DNA of 64,000 nucleotides. Source: Parietaria judaica. Taxonomy: Eukaryota; Streptophyta; Magnoliopsida; Rosales; Urticaceae. A model generated the notes under the pieces. The model was not told the origin of the DNA. It saw only the letters and a program-made list of their open reading frames with translations, and ran no database searches. Position numbers and translations under genes: made by a program. Of this stretch, positions 11,970 to 24,182 are shown one piece after another. The stretch spans positions 13,175,501 through 13,239,500 of the forward strand of contig OX940870.1 in the NCBI GenBank assembly GCA_954871525.1, given 5' to 3'. How positions within the stretch are numbered: the stretch's first letter is position 1; each line of letters begins with the position of its first letter.

Positions 11970-14900
11970 CCGGAGACCGAGCTAAGTTTAAAGAGCTCGA
12001 TGAGAATATCACGGGCAACGTGAAATTCGGCGACGAATCCGTCGTAGAGATCAAAGGCAGAGGGTCGATCCTGCTCGAGTGCAAGAATGGCGACCAGCGT
12101 TTGATGACTGAGGTTTACTTTATTCCAAAGTTTAAGAGTAACATCATCAGTCTGGGACAGATGACGGAAATCGGGAATACGGTGCTGCTAGCCGGGCCCT
12201 ACCTAAAGATGTGGACCAAGGATAGAGTGCTGTTGATGAAGGTGGAGCGGACACCTAACAGACTCTACAAAATCCTCCTGAAGACCAGCCAGCCCGTCTG
12301 CCTCATGGCGTCGATGGCAGATCCGGCATGGCTGTGGCACGCTCGACTCGGACACGTGAACTTTCACGCGCTCAAGATGATGGGCGAGAAGAACTTGGCT
12401 TTCGGAGTTCCTAAGATTCAGCACCCCGACCAGCTATGTGAAAGCTGTATGATCGCGAAGCAGGCGAGAATACCCTTCCCGATCAGAGCCAAGTTCCGGG
12501 CAGAAAGGCCACTACAGTTGGTGCACGCCGACCTCTGCGGACCGATCACCCCTGCGACCACTGTCGGTAACAAGTACTTCTTCCTACTTGTTGACGACTA
12601 CAGTCGCTTGATGTGGGTATATATGCTCAAGGAGAAGAGCGGAGCTTTCGAGGTTTTCAGAAAGTTCAAGAAGATCGTGGAGAATAGCACGGTTCACAGG
12701 TTGAAGGTCTTGCGTACAGACCGAGAAGAAGAATTCACTTCACAGCAGTTCGGAGAATTCTGCGACGAGGAAGGAATTCAGCGACACCTTTCAGCACCCC
12801 ACACGCCACAGCAGAATGGCGTTGTAGAACGACGAAATCGGACTGTGATGAACACAGCGAGGAGCTTGCTAAAGAGTATGCAGGTTCCGGCCAGTTTTTG
12901 GGGAGAAGCAGTAAGACATGCGGTCTATCTGCTTAATCGTTTGCCGACCAAGGCACTAGGAGAGTGCACTCCCTACCAGGCGTGGTACGGGAAGAAACCC
13001 CACCTAGAACACTTGAAAGTGTTCGGGAGCACCGCACACGTAAAGATTGCGGGTCCTAATCTCAAGAAGTTGGATGATCGGAGTCAGAAGATGGTGTACC
13101 TTGGAGCAGAGGAAGGAAGCAAGGCACACAGATTCTATGATCCACGACGCGGCAGACTCCAAGTGAGCAGAGATGCAGTGTTCGAAGAAGAGAAGAAGTG
13201 GGATTGGCGCGACGTACGAGGAGACCCCGAGCAGAACTCAGTGGAGTTCAGCGTAGAAGAAGACGAGGATGTTGCCGAGCAGAAGCAGCCCGGAACACCT
13301 AGCACAGGAACAGTCTTGCCAGAGACAAGGGAAACTAGCCCGGGAGAAAGTACCCCGGACACACCACAGACACCAAGTCCGAGCAGAACCAGCCCGTTCA
13401 GCTCAGGAGATTCCTCTGTTAAAGATGGGCCACGAGGATTCCGACCTCTAGCCGAAGTCTACGAGCAGACTCAAGAGGTGGATTTAGAGGAACTCTCATT
13501 GCTTTGCGCAGAAGAGCCAACCAACTTCCAAGAGGCAGCAGCCGAGCAAGAGTGGCAGGAAGCAATGAAGAAGGAGTTGGAGTCAATCGAGAAAAACAGG
13601 ACATGGGAACTAACTGACCTTCCAAAAGGTCACAAGTCCATCCGCCTGAAGTGGGTGTACAAGCTGAAGAAGGACACAGAGGGGAATGTCCTTAAGCACA
13701 AGGCAAGACTGGTAGCTAAAGGCTACGTGAAGAAGAAAGGCATAGACTTCGACGAAGTCTTTGCACCAGTAGCGAGACTGGACACGATCAGACTGATCCT
13801 TGCTCTAGCAGCGCATCGAGGATGGGATGTTCACCACATGGATGTCAAATCGGCATTCCTAAACGGTGACCTTGAGGAAGAAGTGTACGTTAAGCAACCA
13901 GAAGGGTTCAGCGTCACAGGGAAGGAGCAGAAGGTGTACAGACTTTCCAAGGCCTTGTACGGGTTGAGACAAGCACCAAGAGCGTGGAATATTCGACTCG
14001 ACAAGAGCTTGAAGAATCTTGGATTCTCTAAGTGCCTGAGGGAGCAGACAGTCTACACCAGGAGTACCGGACAGGAGACTCTGATCGTGGGAGTATACGT
14101 GGACGACCTGATCGTCACAGGATCCAGCGCGGAAGGCGTGGATGGATTCAAGCAGCAGATGATGGCCGAATTCAAGATGAGCGATCTCGGATTACTTTCA
14201 TACTATCTCGGGATCGAGGTGGAGCAAAAGAAAGACTGTATCACGCTGAAGCAGTCGGCCTATGCGAGGAAGATCCTTAAACAGTTCGAGATGGAGGACT
14301 GTAACTCGAGCAAGTACCCCATGGAGGCGAAGCTGCAGCTCGGGAAGGATGCAGAAGGGAAGAAAGTGGATCCTACGGAATACAGACGCGTGATCGGGTG
14401 TTTGAGGTATCTCACTCATACTCGACCAGACATTGCACACGCAGTAGGAATAGTCAGTCGTTACATGGAGAACCCCACAAGTGCTCACCAGCAGGCAGTG
14501 AAGCACATATTGAGGTATGTGAAAGGGACGACGGACTATGGGATCCAGTACAACCGAGGAAGTGAAGCAGAAGTACTCGTCGGCTTTACGGACAACGATC
14601 TGGCCGGTGACATCGATGATAGAAAAAGTACCGGAGGGATGGCGTTCTATCTCAACGGGAATCTAATCACCTGGCAGTCCCAGAAGCAGCAGACAGTAGC
14701 TTTATCCTCATGTGAAGCGGAGTTCATGGCGGCAACCGCAGCAGCATGTCAGGCTATGTGGTTAAAAGGACTACTCAATGAGATGACGGGTTCCGAGCAA
14801 GAATCACCAACTCTCTACGTGGACAACAAATCTGCAATAGCGTTGATGAAGAATCCAGTGTTTCACGGACGAAGAAAACACATTGACACGAAGTATCACT

Positions 14901-15352
14901 ATATTCGTGAGTGTGTGGAGAAACGACAGATCGTCGTAGAGTTCATCAGCACAAGGGAACAACGGGCAGATATCCTCACCAAGGCGTTGGCGAGAGTGAA
15001 GTTCGCAGAGATGAGAGAGCTACTCGGAGTAAGAAGTATAGCAAGTCAAGCTTACGGGGGAGAATGTGAGCTTAAGCTTGACTTAGTCCGGATGACGACC
15101 AGAAGCCAAGACGGGCAGAAAGACTTGCGAGAAGTCAGCCCGGGTACAGACCAGAACAAAGGACGGACAGACGTTCAGCTCAGCTCGGGTGAACACATGA
15201 AGAGAGTCCGCATAGAAGGCAAGCTCAGCCCGGAGCATACGAGCAGGTCAGCTCGGGGACAGAAAGACTGTCCGGGCAGAAAAGGGAAAGTCTACCCAGA
15301 AAGGAAAGCGCGTAGCTTGAGGAGCAAGCAAAGATTTGGCGAGATTATTTAG
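11645..15352 (+). CDS. Copia-1 pol (protease, integrase, RT, RNase H)
   Basis: The open frame has no ATG at its head. Homology begins near 11843 ([14 protein letters not shown]). Counting from 11645, the aspartic protease motif is DNGAS at 101-105. An HHCC integrase head ([12 protein letters not shown]) and the integrase core follow, with [15 protein letters not shown] (the usual GG before E is EE here) and VVERRNRT supplying D, D and E. RT has [21 protein letters not shown] and YVDD at 818-821. RNase H has LSSCEAEF and [10 protein letters not shown]. The frame is -1 relative to gag, so translation would need frameshifting, or the copy carries an indel. The usual stop in the purine tract is absent, so the last ~96 residues are encoded by the 3' LTR. 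Confidence 0.88.
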   Translation: MLLLSEARTLRIRVSEQKPGRGGEPSKVPRRPAGIAICRAGRTPGRTERRVRSRGELSEVLSDQHYPKKTSEQVFLIEDKVFANLLTHDEKRVSTDVWYLDNGASNHMTGDRAKFKELDENITGNVKFGDESVVEIKGRGSILLECKNGDQRLMTEVYFIPKFKSNIISLGQMTEIGNTVLLAGPYLKMWTKDRVLLMKVERTPNRLYKILLKTSQPVCLMASMADPAWLWHARLGHVNFHALKMMGEKNLAFGVPKIQHPDQLCESCMIAKQARIPFPIRAKFRAERPLQLVHADLCGPITPATTVGNKYFFLLVDDYSRLMWVYMLKEKSGAFEVFRKFKKIVENSTVHRLKVLRTDREEEFTSQQFGEFCDEEGIQRHLSAPHTPQQNGVVERRNRTVMNTARSLLKSMQVPASFWGEAVRHAVYLLNRLPTKALGECTPYQAWYGKKPHLEHLKVFGSTAHVKIAGPNLKKLDDRSQKMVYLGAEEGSKAHRFYDPRRGRLQVSRDAVFEEEKKWDWRDVRGDPEQNSVEFSVEEDEDVAEQKQPGTPSTGTVLPETRETSPGESTPDTPQTPSPSRTSPFSSGDSSVKDGPRGFRPLAEVYEQTQEVDLEELSLLCAEEPTNFQEAAAEQEWQEAMKKELESIEKNRTWELTDLPKGHKSIRLKWVYKLKKDTEGNVLKHKARLVAKGYVKKKGIDFDEVFAPVARLDTIRLILALAAHRGWDVHHMDVKSAFLNGDLEEEVYVKQPEGFSVTGKEQKVYRLSKALYGLRQAPRAWNIRLDKSLKNLGFSKCLREQTVYTRSTGQETLIVGVYVDDLIVTGSSAEGVDGFKQQMMAEFKMSDLGLLSYYLGIEVEQKKDCITLKQSAYARKILKQFEMEDCNSSKYPMEAKLQLGKDAEGKKVDPTEYRRVIGCLRYLTHTRPDIAHAVGIVSRYMENPTSAHQQAVKHILRYVKGTTDYGIQYNRGSEAEVLVGFTDNDLAGDIDDRKSTGGMAFYLNGNLITWQSQKQQTVALSSCEAEFMAATAAACQAMWLKGLLNEMTGSEQESPTLYVDNKSAIALMKNPVFHGRRKHIDTKYHYIRECVEKRQIVVEFISTREQRADILTKALARVKFAEMRELLGVRSIASQAYGGECELKLDLVRMTTRSQDGQKDLREVSPGTDQNKGRTDVQLSSGEHMKRVRIEGKLSPEHTSRSARGQKDCPGRKGKVYPERKARSLRSKQRFGEII
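15054..15064 (+). promoter_or_regulatory. Polypurine tract, Copia-1
   Basis: ACGGGGGAGAA directly precedes the 3' LTR and would prime plus-strand DNA. The equivalent tract in Copia-2 reads ACGGGGGATAA and contains the pol stop codon TAA; here the codon is GAA. Confidence 0.85.
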
Positions 15353-15605
15353 GGTAGTTTCCTGATTTAGTGCGATTCTGTTAGCTAGGGTTTTGCCAAT
15401 GTGAGGCCTATATAAACCTAGCAGTGTACTCTGTAATTTAAGAGAGTTAAGAGTAGAGTTGAGTCCATTAAGTTTTCCGAGTTATCTTTGTAATTGCCTT
15501 CAATATTAATCAGAGAATCTCTTCTCCCAAATTCGTGTTCTTAAGTTCGTTTGATTCGTGGTGATTACTCGTGTTATTCGCAGATCCGTGGTTTGGGATC
15601 CAACA
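15065..15605 (+). repeat. Copia-1 3' LTR
   Basis: A 541-bp LTR, about 98% identical to the copy at 10233-10772 by eye. TATATAAA is at 15409-15416. The pol frame stays open through its first 288 bases and ends at 15352. Confidence 0.95.
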
Positions 15606-15855
15606 TAACTAACAATTATATTGATACCATCAAATAAAAAAAGAGGTTACTCTCCATTAATGAATTACTATTAAATGACTAGATCATCACAAAGTTTTAA
15701 AGTTTATTTGTCGTTTTCAGCATGGAAAACGACACCCAACGTATGCAATATATATTTTTTTAATAGCATGTTTTGAAGAAGATAAGACGTGTTTTTTTTT
15801 AATTCCGAAAATGGAAGAAATTTTGTTTTGTACACTAAGTGTACATACAGAAAAT

Positions 15856-15866
15856 GATATCTTTGG
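15856..15866. repeat. LINE target-site duplication, left copy
   Basis: GATATCTTTGG here is repeated exactly at 24183-24193, right after an A-rich tail. This is the arrangement expected of a LINE inserted by target-primed reverse transcription. Confidence 0.75.
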
Positions 15867-15988
15867 TTATCTTTACATCTTGACCGAACTAATTCGGCGG
15901 TTTTGTCCACGGTAACCCGAGAGGAAGCGAAGTGTATTGGAGGTGAGCTTGAATCTTTTATTCTGATTGAAGAACTCAGCCTATTTCC

Positions 15989-16485
15989 TGTAGGTTTCTA
16001 TTGAGATACTTTACTAAAAGCACCTTGAATATAATTTCACACCACCTCCAAAGTGGAGGTTGTGGGTTCCTTCCCCACTGCAGCAAAGCTGCCTTAAAAA
16101 AAAACACTCTGAATAAATTGGCAATACTACGAAAAAGACAAAACACTCACACTCTGATATATATATAAATAAATATGTATACGTTGTGAATAGGAAAGCA
16201 AGGGAAGAATGAAGTAGAATAAATTTAGATGATACTATATATCATATGAAAGAAACTGGGAGAGTTGGAGATGATACAACATGTGCCATTGCCTACTTAT
16301 TTATAGGAAGCAAATATGATGTAAATTACTACTATGTCCTCCAAATTGTTCAACAAGTATACTTGCTAACCAAGCAAATTGTGAGTCACGTTTTTTTTTG
16401 CTTGCAAGTGGACTAATATTTAATAAACTAATATATCAACTTGCTATTCAAGTTATGTAGCTCAAATCAGAGCTTATTCACCACA
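15989..16485 (-). repeat. Copia-2 3' LTR (carries a small insert)
   Basis: Bounded by TG (15989) and CA (16485). It is 497 bp against 415 bp for the partner at 20738-21152. The difference is almost entirely an ~84-bp insertion near the left edge. Confidence 0.9.
16026..16115 (+). mobile_element. Tiny SINE-like insert in the Copia-2 LTR
   Basis: About 80 bases absent from the other LTR, flanked by TGAATA at 16026-16031 and 16110-16115. It ends in a run of nine A's and contains GGGTTCCTTCCC, which resembles a pol III box B. This pattern suits a 5'-truncated SINE or a short retroposed transcript. No tRNA fold or full box A is visible. Confidence 0.45.
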
Positions 16486-19400
16486 TTATCCCCCGTAAGT
16501 TTGATTTGGCTCGGGGTTCTTTACACTGAGCAAATCTCGCATTTCCGCAAATTTGGCTCTTGCTAGAGCTTTGGTAAGGATTTCAGCACGCTGCTCCTTG
16601 GTGGTGACAAATTCCACGACGATATCTCGATTCTCCACACACTCGCGAATAAAGTGAAAGCGGGTATCAATGTGTTTTCTGCCTCCATGAAACACTGGTT
16701 TCTTCATCAGTGTGATCGCAGACTTGTTATCGACGTAGAGAGTCACCGGCTTCTGCTCGCTTCCGGTGACCTCGCTCAACAAAATTTATGAGCCATAATG
16801 CTTGACACACCGCTGCGGTCGCTGCCATGAACTCTGCCTCACAGGACGATATAGCCACAATTTTCTGCTTTTGTGACTACCATGTGATTAGAGTCCCGTT
16901 GAGATAAAACACCATCCCTCCGGTACTTTTCCTATCGTCGATATCACCGGCTAGATCATTTTCGGTAAAACCGACTAGTTCTTCAGTTCCACTTCTTCTT
17001 CCGTATTGGATCCCGTAGCTCGTTGTTCCCTTCACGTAACGAAGGATATGCTTCACCTCCTGCTGGTGTAAACGTGTAGGCTTCTCCATGTGACGACTCA
17101 CCATGCCAACTGCATATGAGATGTCAGGTTGAGTGTGGGTTAGGTATCTGAGACACCCGATGATACGCCTGTACTCCGCTGGATCCATTGGGGTTCCTTC
17201 TCCGTCTTTCTCGAGCTTCAACTTTGCCTCCATCGGATACTTGCTTGGATCGCAATCCGCCATCTTGAATTGCTTCAGAATCTTCTTCGCATAGGCCGTC
17301 TGCCTTAGCGTGACGCATTCCTGCTTCTGATCAACCTCGATACCGAGGTAGTATGAGAGTAGTCCAAAGTCGCTCATCTCGAACTCCTTCATCATATGTT
17401 TCTTGAATCCATCCATGCCTTCTGCATTGGATCCAGTCACGATCAGGTCGTCGACGTACACAACGACGATGAGGACCTCCTCTCCTGAGCTCCTCGTGTA
17501 GACTGCCTGCTCCTGAGAACACTTCTTGAAACCAAGACTCTTCATACTTCTGTCGAGTCGAGTGTTCCATGCACGTGGTGCTTGTCGCAATCCATAAAGA
17601 GATTTCGACAATTTGTACACTTTGTGCTCGGCGGTCTTGTCGACGAAGCCTTCCGGCTGAGCAACGTAGACTTCACGCCGATTTGACGTCCAGGTGATAG
17701 ATTTTCCAGCCTCGGTAAGCTGCAAGGGCTAGGATTAGCCTGACCTTGTCGAGTCTAGCTACGGGAGCAAAAACTTCGTCGAAGTCTACTCCCTGCTTTT
17801 GCACGTAGCCCTTTGCGACCAATCTGGCCTTGTGTTTGTAGACCCACTTCATACCAATGGACTTGTGACCTTTTGGAAGGTCGACTAGTTCCCATGGTGG
17901 TGTCATTGGGATCGGGGTGCTCATTCCTGATCCTGGGTTGGGCGAGCCTGGTGGTGAGCTGGTTCCAGACGAACTGGTTTCCGTCGAGCTAGGCATTGCT
18001 AGCCCATGGAACGGACTCTCTTCCTCTCCATGCTCGACCGCATCTTCCTCTTCGAGAATGAAGTCTACCGAGTTATGTTCAGGCTCTCCATTCTCGTCTC
18101 GCCATTCCCACTTCTTCTCCTCTTCGAACACGGCATCTTTTCTCGCATGCAGCTTGTCGCGTTGAGGGTCGTAAAACCTGTGTGCCTTGCTTCTTTTTTG
18201 GGCGCCAAGGTACACCATTGGTTGACTCCGATCATCGAGCTTCTTAAGGTGTGATCCCACAGTCTTCACATGTGCGGTGCACCCAAACACCTTCAAATGC
18301 TCCAGATGAGGTTTCTTCCCTTTCCATGCTTGGTAAGGGGTGCGCTCGCCTAGCGCCTTCGTCGGTAAATTGTTTAGCAAGTATACAGCGTGTCATACTG
18401 CTTCTCCCCAAAACCTCGCCGGAACTTGCATGCTCTTTAGCAAACGCCTTGCTGTATCCATAACAGTACGGTTTCTTCTCTCTACCACACCATTTTGCTG
18501 GGGCGTGTACGGTGCAGTGATGTGGCGTTCGACTCCTTCTTCACTGCAGAACTCTTCGAACTACTGGGACGTGAACTCTCCACCTCGATCGGTTCTCAAG
18601 GTCTTGAACCTGCGTCCTGACTGGTTCTCCACGAGCCTCTTGAACTTCTTGAAGACTTCAAGGGCTCAACTCTTCTCCTTGAGCGTATAAACTCACATCC
18701 AATGGCTGGAATCATCAACAAGTAGAAACACGTACTTATTGCCTGCTAGGGTAGCCGGGGTGATTGAACCACACAGGTCCGCATGCACCAGTTGGAGGGG
18801 TCGCTCTGCTCGGAACTTGGCCTTGATCGGGAATGACACTATTGCCTGTTTCGCGACCATACAACATTCACACAGCTGGTTGGGGTGTTTGATCTTCGGG
18901 ACCCCAAAGGCCATCTTCTTTTATCCCATCATCTTGAGCGCGTAGAAGTTTACATGCCCAAGTCCTGCGTGCCACAACTAAGCCAGGTCTTACAGGGACG
19001 CCATTAAGCAGACAGGTTGGCCCGTCTCCAGGAGTATCTTGTACAACCTGTTCAGCGTTCTCTTCACCTTCATCAACAGGGCACTATTTTGGTTCGACAT
19101 CTTAAGGTAAGATCCGTTCATCACCACCGTGTTTTCGACTTCCGTCATCTGACCAAGACTGATGATGTTACTCTTCAGTTTCGGGATGTAGTACACTTGG
19201 GTCAGCAGGCGCTGGTTCCCGTTCTTCCACTGGAACAAAATAGACCCTCTGCCTCTAATTTCGACAATCGACTCATTGCCAAAATTCACGCTCCATCTTT
19301 TCGTCGAGCTCTTCAAACTTGGCTCGGTCTCCCGTCATATGGTTGCTTGCACAATTGTCTAAATACCAGACGTCGGTATAGATATTCTTCTCTCCTTCTA

Positions 19401-20580
19401 CGAGGAGGTTCGCAATAACCTTATCCTCGATAAGCATAATTTTCTCGGTGTTCATCTTCTCCGGGCTGTTCCTTTTCTCGTCCATCTTCAACTCGGGCTC
19501 CGGGCTTGACTTCACGTGGATTGGCCTCCAGGTTGGTCTTCTCTCTAACCAATTCTCGCCCGGGCTCAGCGTCGCTCTCGCCTTCGTTGCTCGTCTCCTC
19601 GTTTCTCCGCACTTCAACCTCCTCCTGTTTAACGAACATTAGCCTTGCCTCGTCTTCGTCGAATCTCGTCAGATTCAATTTTCTCGCCGTGCTTTTTGTT
19701 GCGGAACTCCGATGCATAATTCCCAAACTTCTGAAAATTGTAGCAGTTCATTGTGCTCTTGTCTCTTTGGGTCGTGGTGCCATCTTGACGGGGAAAGCTG
19801 CTGCCGCGACCTCGCATATCACGACCTCGCCCTTGTAGCCTCTACCACGTACTCGGATATCTCCGCCGTACCCGCCACAACTCGACGAGCTTGAAGAAGA
19901 CTCAGCTCCATGATTCTTCTTCTGTTTGGCCTTCCATTCTTCATGCGTTAGCAGGAGATGCTTCTCATCTTCATTCTTCACCGTGACGCCGTCCATTTTC
20001 TTAGCCATCGCTTATTGGCTTAATAGAAAATTTGCAAAGTCTACAAGTGATGGTTGAACGGGCCATCCTTGTACAACAATCACGAAGCTTCGATACTCCG
20101 GTCTCAACCCGTGGATGATGATCCTCTTCATACGAGCTTCTCCGATGACAGAGTTCGGATCATGATCGCTAGTCTCACGATATATTGACTTGACCTTGTG
20201 GAAGTATTGAGAAATCGTCACGTCGCGTTATGAGATTGATAGTAGCTCGTTCTTCAGGAGTTGTAGCCTCACATTATTCTTCTTTTAGAAAAGCGGCACG
20301 AACGTCTCCCATGCTTATTTGGGCGTCTTGTTGACCTGAATGTGCTCCAATATCACTTCTTTGGCAGTGGTCTTCAGGGAAAAAATCGCTTTGCCTGCTT
20401 TGATTCTCCATATGCGCAAGGTGCCGTTAGCATCTTCCTCCGGCGGCGTAGTTTCGCTTCCGCCAACGACCTATCAAAGGTCGTGCCCTTGCAAATAGGA
20501 CATCATGCATGCTGCCCATGTGTTGTAATTGTTGTTGTTGATTTTCCTTATTCCTCCGACGGTTTGGAGATCACCCATTG
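16486..20580 (-). pseudogene. Copia-2 gag-pol remnant
   Basis: Read on the minus strand. The gag start MGDLQTVGGIRKINNNN is at about 20580, and more gag follows at 20221-20012 (MTISQYFHKV, RRMKRIIIHGL-like text). A degraded zinc knuckle lies at 19817-19629 (CYNFQKFGNYASEF, last Cys lost). Protease WYLDNCASNHMTG is at 19617-19273, with Gly of the active site replaced by Cys. Integrase head and core are at 19316-17917 with breaks, RT with YVDDLIVTG at 17725-16877, and the RNase H tail at 16782-16486, ending in TAA inside the purine tract. At least six frame changes or stops separate these blocks, so no full polyprotein can be made. Confidence 0.9.
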
Positions 20581-20723
20581 TGATTGCAGTACCTCGACAC
20601 AATAAAAAAAGTCACACAGTAAAATCTTAAGAAATTTATTTCTGGTGTGGAAGATCAGTCGGAACCGCAACCACAGAGCATACTAAGACTTTCAAGAGAC
20701 TTGACAACGACACCAACAACCTC

Positions 20724-20735
20724 GCTCTGATACCA
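20724..20735 (-). promoter_or_regulatory. Primer-binding site, Copia-2
   Basis: GCTCTGATACCA is the reverse complement of TGGTATCAGAGC, the initiator-Met tRNA site. It sits two bases from the 5' LTR of this minus-strand element. Confidence 0.9.
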
Positions 20736-20737
20736 AA

Positions 20738-21152
20738 TGCAGGTTTCAATTGAGATACTTTACTAAAAGCCTTTTGGAATAAATTTGCAATACTACAAAA
20801 ACTACAAAATACTCACTTTCTGATGTATATATATAAATAAATATGTATACGTTGTGAATAGGAAAGCAAGGGAAGAATGAAGTAGAATAAATTGAGATGA
20901 TATTATATCAAATGAAAGAAAGCGGGAGAGTTGGAGATGATACAACATGTGCAGTTGCCTACTTATTTATAGGAAGCAAATATGATGTAAATTACTACTA
21001 TGTCCTCCAACTTGTTCAACAAGTATACTTGTTAACCAAGAAAATTGCGAGTCACGTTTTTTTTTTGCTTGCAAGTTGAATAATATTTAATAAACTAATA
21101 TATCAACTTGCTATTCAAGTTGTCTAGCTCAAAAAAGAGCTTATTCACCACA
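20738..21152 (-). repeat. Copia-2 5' LTR
   Basis: A 415-bp LTR from TG (20738) to CA (21152), homologous over its length to 15989-16485 apart from the insert in that copy. Several substitutions distinguish the two, so this element is older than Copia-1 and Copia-4. Confidence 0.9.
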
Positions 21153-24100
21153 TTTCCATTCCCGGGCCGTTCGCAAGGCCCATAACTCTATCTATGGTAT
21201 TTTTAATGAAGAAGGGGACTGGGTTACGTTGGAAGTGGATGTTCGTGGGGTTTTCGATAGGTATTTTGCAAACATTTATGCATTTAATGGTGCTTCCAAG
21301 CACTAGTTTCGCGCGGTAATGAGTGCAGATGTGCGCATGATTTTGGACATACAACAATCCTGTTGAATGAGGAGTTCACCTGGGAGGAATTGGTTCCTAA
21401 GAAATATCCCGGACTTGACGGTTTTCATGCCCTATTTTTTCAATAATCGCGGAATTTGGTGGGTCTGTATGTGAGAATAGACTGCTTGAATGAGTTGAAT
21501 GAAAATGCTAGCGTCAAGCCTTGGAACGACACTAACATTGTCCTTATCCGAAAGATCAAGAGCCCGAATATGGTGAAGGACTTTCGCCCCATTAACCTTT
21601 CCAATGTTCTTCTCAAGATCGTCACGAAGGTGGTAGCAAACCGCATTAAAAGGGCTCTCTCGGGCGTCATCTCAGAGGTTCAAAGCGCTTTGTTCCGGGT
21701 AGGTTAATCACGGACAACGCCGCGATCGCCTTCGAGCTTCTCAATTCGCTTAGGAGGAAGAAGAAAGGGAAGAAGGCGATCTTGGATCTTAAGCTCGACA
21801 TGAGCAAGACTTATGACCGGGTGGAGTGAGGTTTTATCCTTGCTATGATGAGGAGACTATGTTTTGGATCGAGGGTCATTGAGGTGGTGTGAGATTGTAT
21901 TTCTACCACGAACCTCTCGGTGGTTATCAATGGGCGGACAGGGAGCTCGATGCGGCTAAGGCGGGGGCTTAGACAAGGATGCCTTTTATCGCCCTATCAT
22001 TTTCTTGCATGTGGGGAAGTTCTTTCCGCTCTTACTATGGGCCACAAGACAATGTGCCTTTTCTGGGGCTTTACTTGCCAACCCGCGGCCCCACTGGTTA
22101 CACACCTCCTTTTTACGGATGATAGTCTCATATTTTTTGAGGCTAGTAATGAATGTTGTCAAGAATAAAGCTCTATCTTGGAGGTCTATTGAAAAAAAGT
22201 CTCTGGTCAAGTTGTGAATATGGATAAATCGGCGATGTGTTATTCCAACAATTTTTCGAGGAAGAGGCGGCCTCATTTTCCTCCCTTCTTCACATCCCGC
22301 TTGTGGTAGAGCTTGAGTAATGTCTTGGAATTCCAACCCTTGAGGGAGGAATAAGATTTTGATCTTTAGTATCCTATTGGAGAGAGTCCTTAGACGCACG
22401 CGAGATTGGAAGGAGCGGATGTTTTCGGTGGGCGGCCAAGAATTTCTAATTAAAGCGGTAGTCCAAGAAATTCCAACATATATGATGAGTCTCTTCTACA
22501 TCCCAGCCAACACTATTAATGAGCTCCATCAATACATGAGCCTATTTTGGCGGGGAGGGTCGGAGGAAAAGCAAAAAATTCATTGGAAGAAGTGGGATTC
22601 TTTTGCGAAACCCAAAGAGGAGGGAAGCCTCGGGTTCAAGGAGAAAATTTTAATCGGGATCTTATTAGAAGGATTTATAAGAGATTAATCTAACATATAG
22701 AGAGCTTGATGGCCTGCGTTCTCAAGAAAAAATACTCTCGGATTCAACGGTGCTCGACTACGAATGTAAGGCCTATTCCTCTTTTCTTTGTTAAAGTCTT
22801 TGTTGGGGGAGAGATTTGGTGCGTCAAGGTGTTAGATGGAAAGTCGGAGAGGGAAACATTAGAGCTTTCAAGAAACCGTGGCTCCATAAAGGGAGTTTCA
22901 TCATTCTTATGGAAGAACCCGACGATCGGTATCCTTGGCGTGTTGCCGACTTTATCGACGAGATGGCTTGGAACGGCAAACTAGTTTTGGATATGATGTC
23001 CCCCTATGATGCGCAATCAATTTTAAGAATCTCTCTTGGTCCTAATGCTCATATCATGACCGTTTGGTATGGAATTTCGAAGAAGATGGTTCCATTCGTT
23101 CTGGTTGGGATATCGCCTTGCTCGTTCGGCGAAGATGGGGGGACCGTCGGGGTCTTGTAGCATTGAACCACGTTGTTGAAAGACTATGGGGTCTCTAAAT
23201 CCCACCGAAGGTGAAACATCTTGTTTGGAAAGCGCATTTGGACATTCGATCGACCTTCGGTGCACTTCGGGGGCGTGGGGTGCCTTGTCTCCCCTTTTGC
23301 AAGTTTTACAAAGCCTTACTGGAGGACTCCCTCCACACAGTTTGGAGTTGTGAGAGAGCCTGGACGATTCGGGGTTCCTCGTATTTGCAACAATGGGTGG
23401 AAAAGTCGGGACAAGTTCCTTTCCGAGAACTTTGTTTGAGGGCGCTTGAAGGTCTTTCGGTGGTGGACTTGGAATTATTTTGTGGTCTCATTTGGGCGGC
23501 TTGGTCCGACCGGAAATACTGGGTCTTCGAGAACCTACAAGTCCGAGGCGTGGGTGGACAAAATGGCTTGTTTGGTATCTAGTTTCAAAACTAATAACCG
23601 CGGCTTGGAAAAGAGTTCGGTGGAGCCTCATATTCGTAACACTGATTGGAAGGCCCGAAAGTTGGGGGTTTAAAGTTTAATGTGGATGCGTCTTGGGAGA
23701 AGAGCACGTGAAGAGCAGAAATAAGCGGAATTGTGAGGGATCATCGAGGCAAGATCCTCAGGTATGTCACTCGGCTCCTTTTGGAGATGGACTCGGCGCT
23801 TTCGGCGAATTTCCACACTATTCTCCTAGGGCTTCATTCTGTCCAAGACCGTGGTTGGCGAGTGACGAAAGTAGAATCTGATTGTCAAAAAGCGATCAAC
23901 CTCGTGAAGGGGGAAGATCTCAATAGTGTTCAAGGTTCGATTCATGTGGGAATATGTAGGCTACGGTGCGGAGGTATGGCCCTCTAATGGTTGTCGTTGG
24001 GCACCAAGGTCTTGTAATAGGGCGGCTAATCGAATAGATAGAACCCCTCTTTTGGAGTCCATTCCCTATATGTGATCGTGCGAACGCCCCGTGTGGCTTC

Positions 24101-24182
24101 TAAGCAATATCATAAGGGAATTTTACCTTGTTCTTCTTAATATATCGCTTATTCTATGTAAACAACAATAAAAATAGAAAAG
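21153..24182 (+). pseudogene. LINE ORF2 remnant (RT, zinc-binding, RNase H)
   Basis: Pieces in different frames read in L1 order. RT blocks are IVLIRKIKSPNMVKDFRPIN (about 21540), LDMSKTYDRVEW (about 21795), GLRQGCLLSPYHFL (about 21970) and LLFTDDSLIFF (about 22115, the catalytic DD kept). The thumb region GWKERMFSVGGQEFLIKAV-like text is at about 22400, where the G is R in this copy. A zf-RVT region with PKVKHLVWKAHLDIR is at about 23205. A plant-type RNase H starts at FNVDASW (about 23680) with VESDCQKAINLV (about 23875). Multiple stops and frameshifts make it non-functional. It ends in an A-rich tail near 24165. Confidence 0.88.

Larger units (their letters stand above)
10233..15605 (+). 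mobile_element. Copia-1: complete Ty1/copia retrotransposon
   Basis: A 5373-bp element with LTRs at 10233-10772 and 15065-15605. The target duplication TAACT is present at 10228-10232 and 15606-15610. It has an initiator-Met tRNA primer site, gag, protease, integrase, RT and RNase H in copia order, and a polypurine tract. The LTRs differ at about a dozen positions in 541, roughly 2%, so the insertion is fairly recent. A net -1 frame change between gag and pol and a lost pol stop are the visible defects. The coding part is more GC-rich than its surroundings. Confidence 0.95.
15989..21152 (-). mobile_element. Copia-2: decayed Ty1/copia element inside the LINE
   Basis: A 5164-bp element on the minus strand. 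LTRs are at 20738-21152 (5') and 15989-16485 (3'). The target duplication TTTCC is at 15984-15988 and 21153-21157. The primer site and polypurine tract are in the expected places, and copia-order gag-PR-IN-RT-RH can be followed with many frameshifts and stops. Pol and the purine tract closely resemble Copia-1, but the LTRs and the N-terminal half of gag do not. Confidence 0.93.
15867..24182 (+). mobile_element. 5'-truncated L1-type LINE, split by Copia-2
   Basis: LINE sequence lies at 15867-15988 and resumes at 21153 until the A-rich tail at about 24160-24182. Removing Copia-2 and one TTTCC copy leaves about 3.15 kb. The frame joins across the insertion: ...SAYF before it and HSRAVRKAHNSIYGIF after it match the linker upstream of plant LINE reverse transcriptase. 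The element is flanked by the 11-bp duplication GATATCTTTGG and lacks ORF1 and the endonuclease, as is common for 5'-truncated copies. Confidence 0.8.

Noticed and set aside
16060..16085. tRNA gene suggested by GGGTTCCTTCCC
   Set aside because: Only a box-B-like word is present; no acceptor stem, anticodon arm or box A could be placed.
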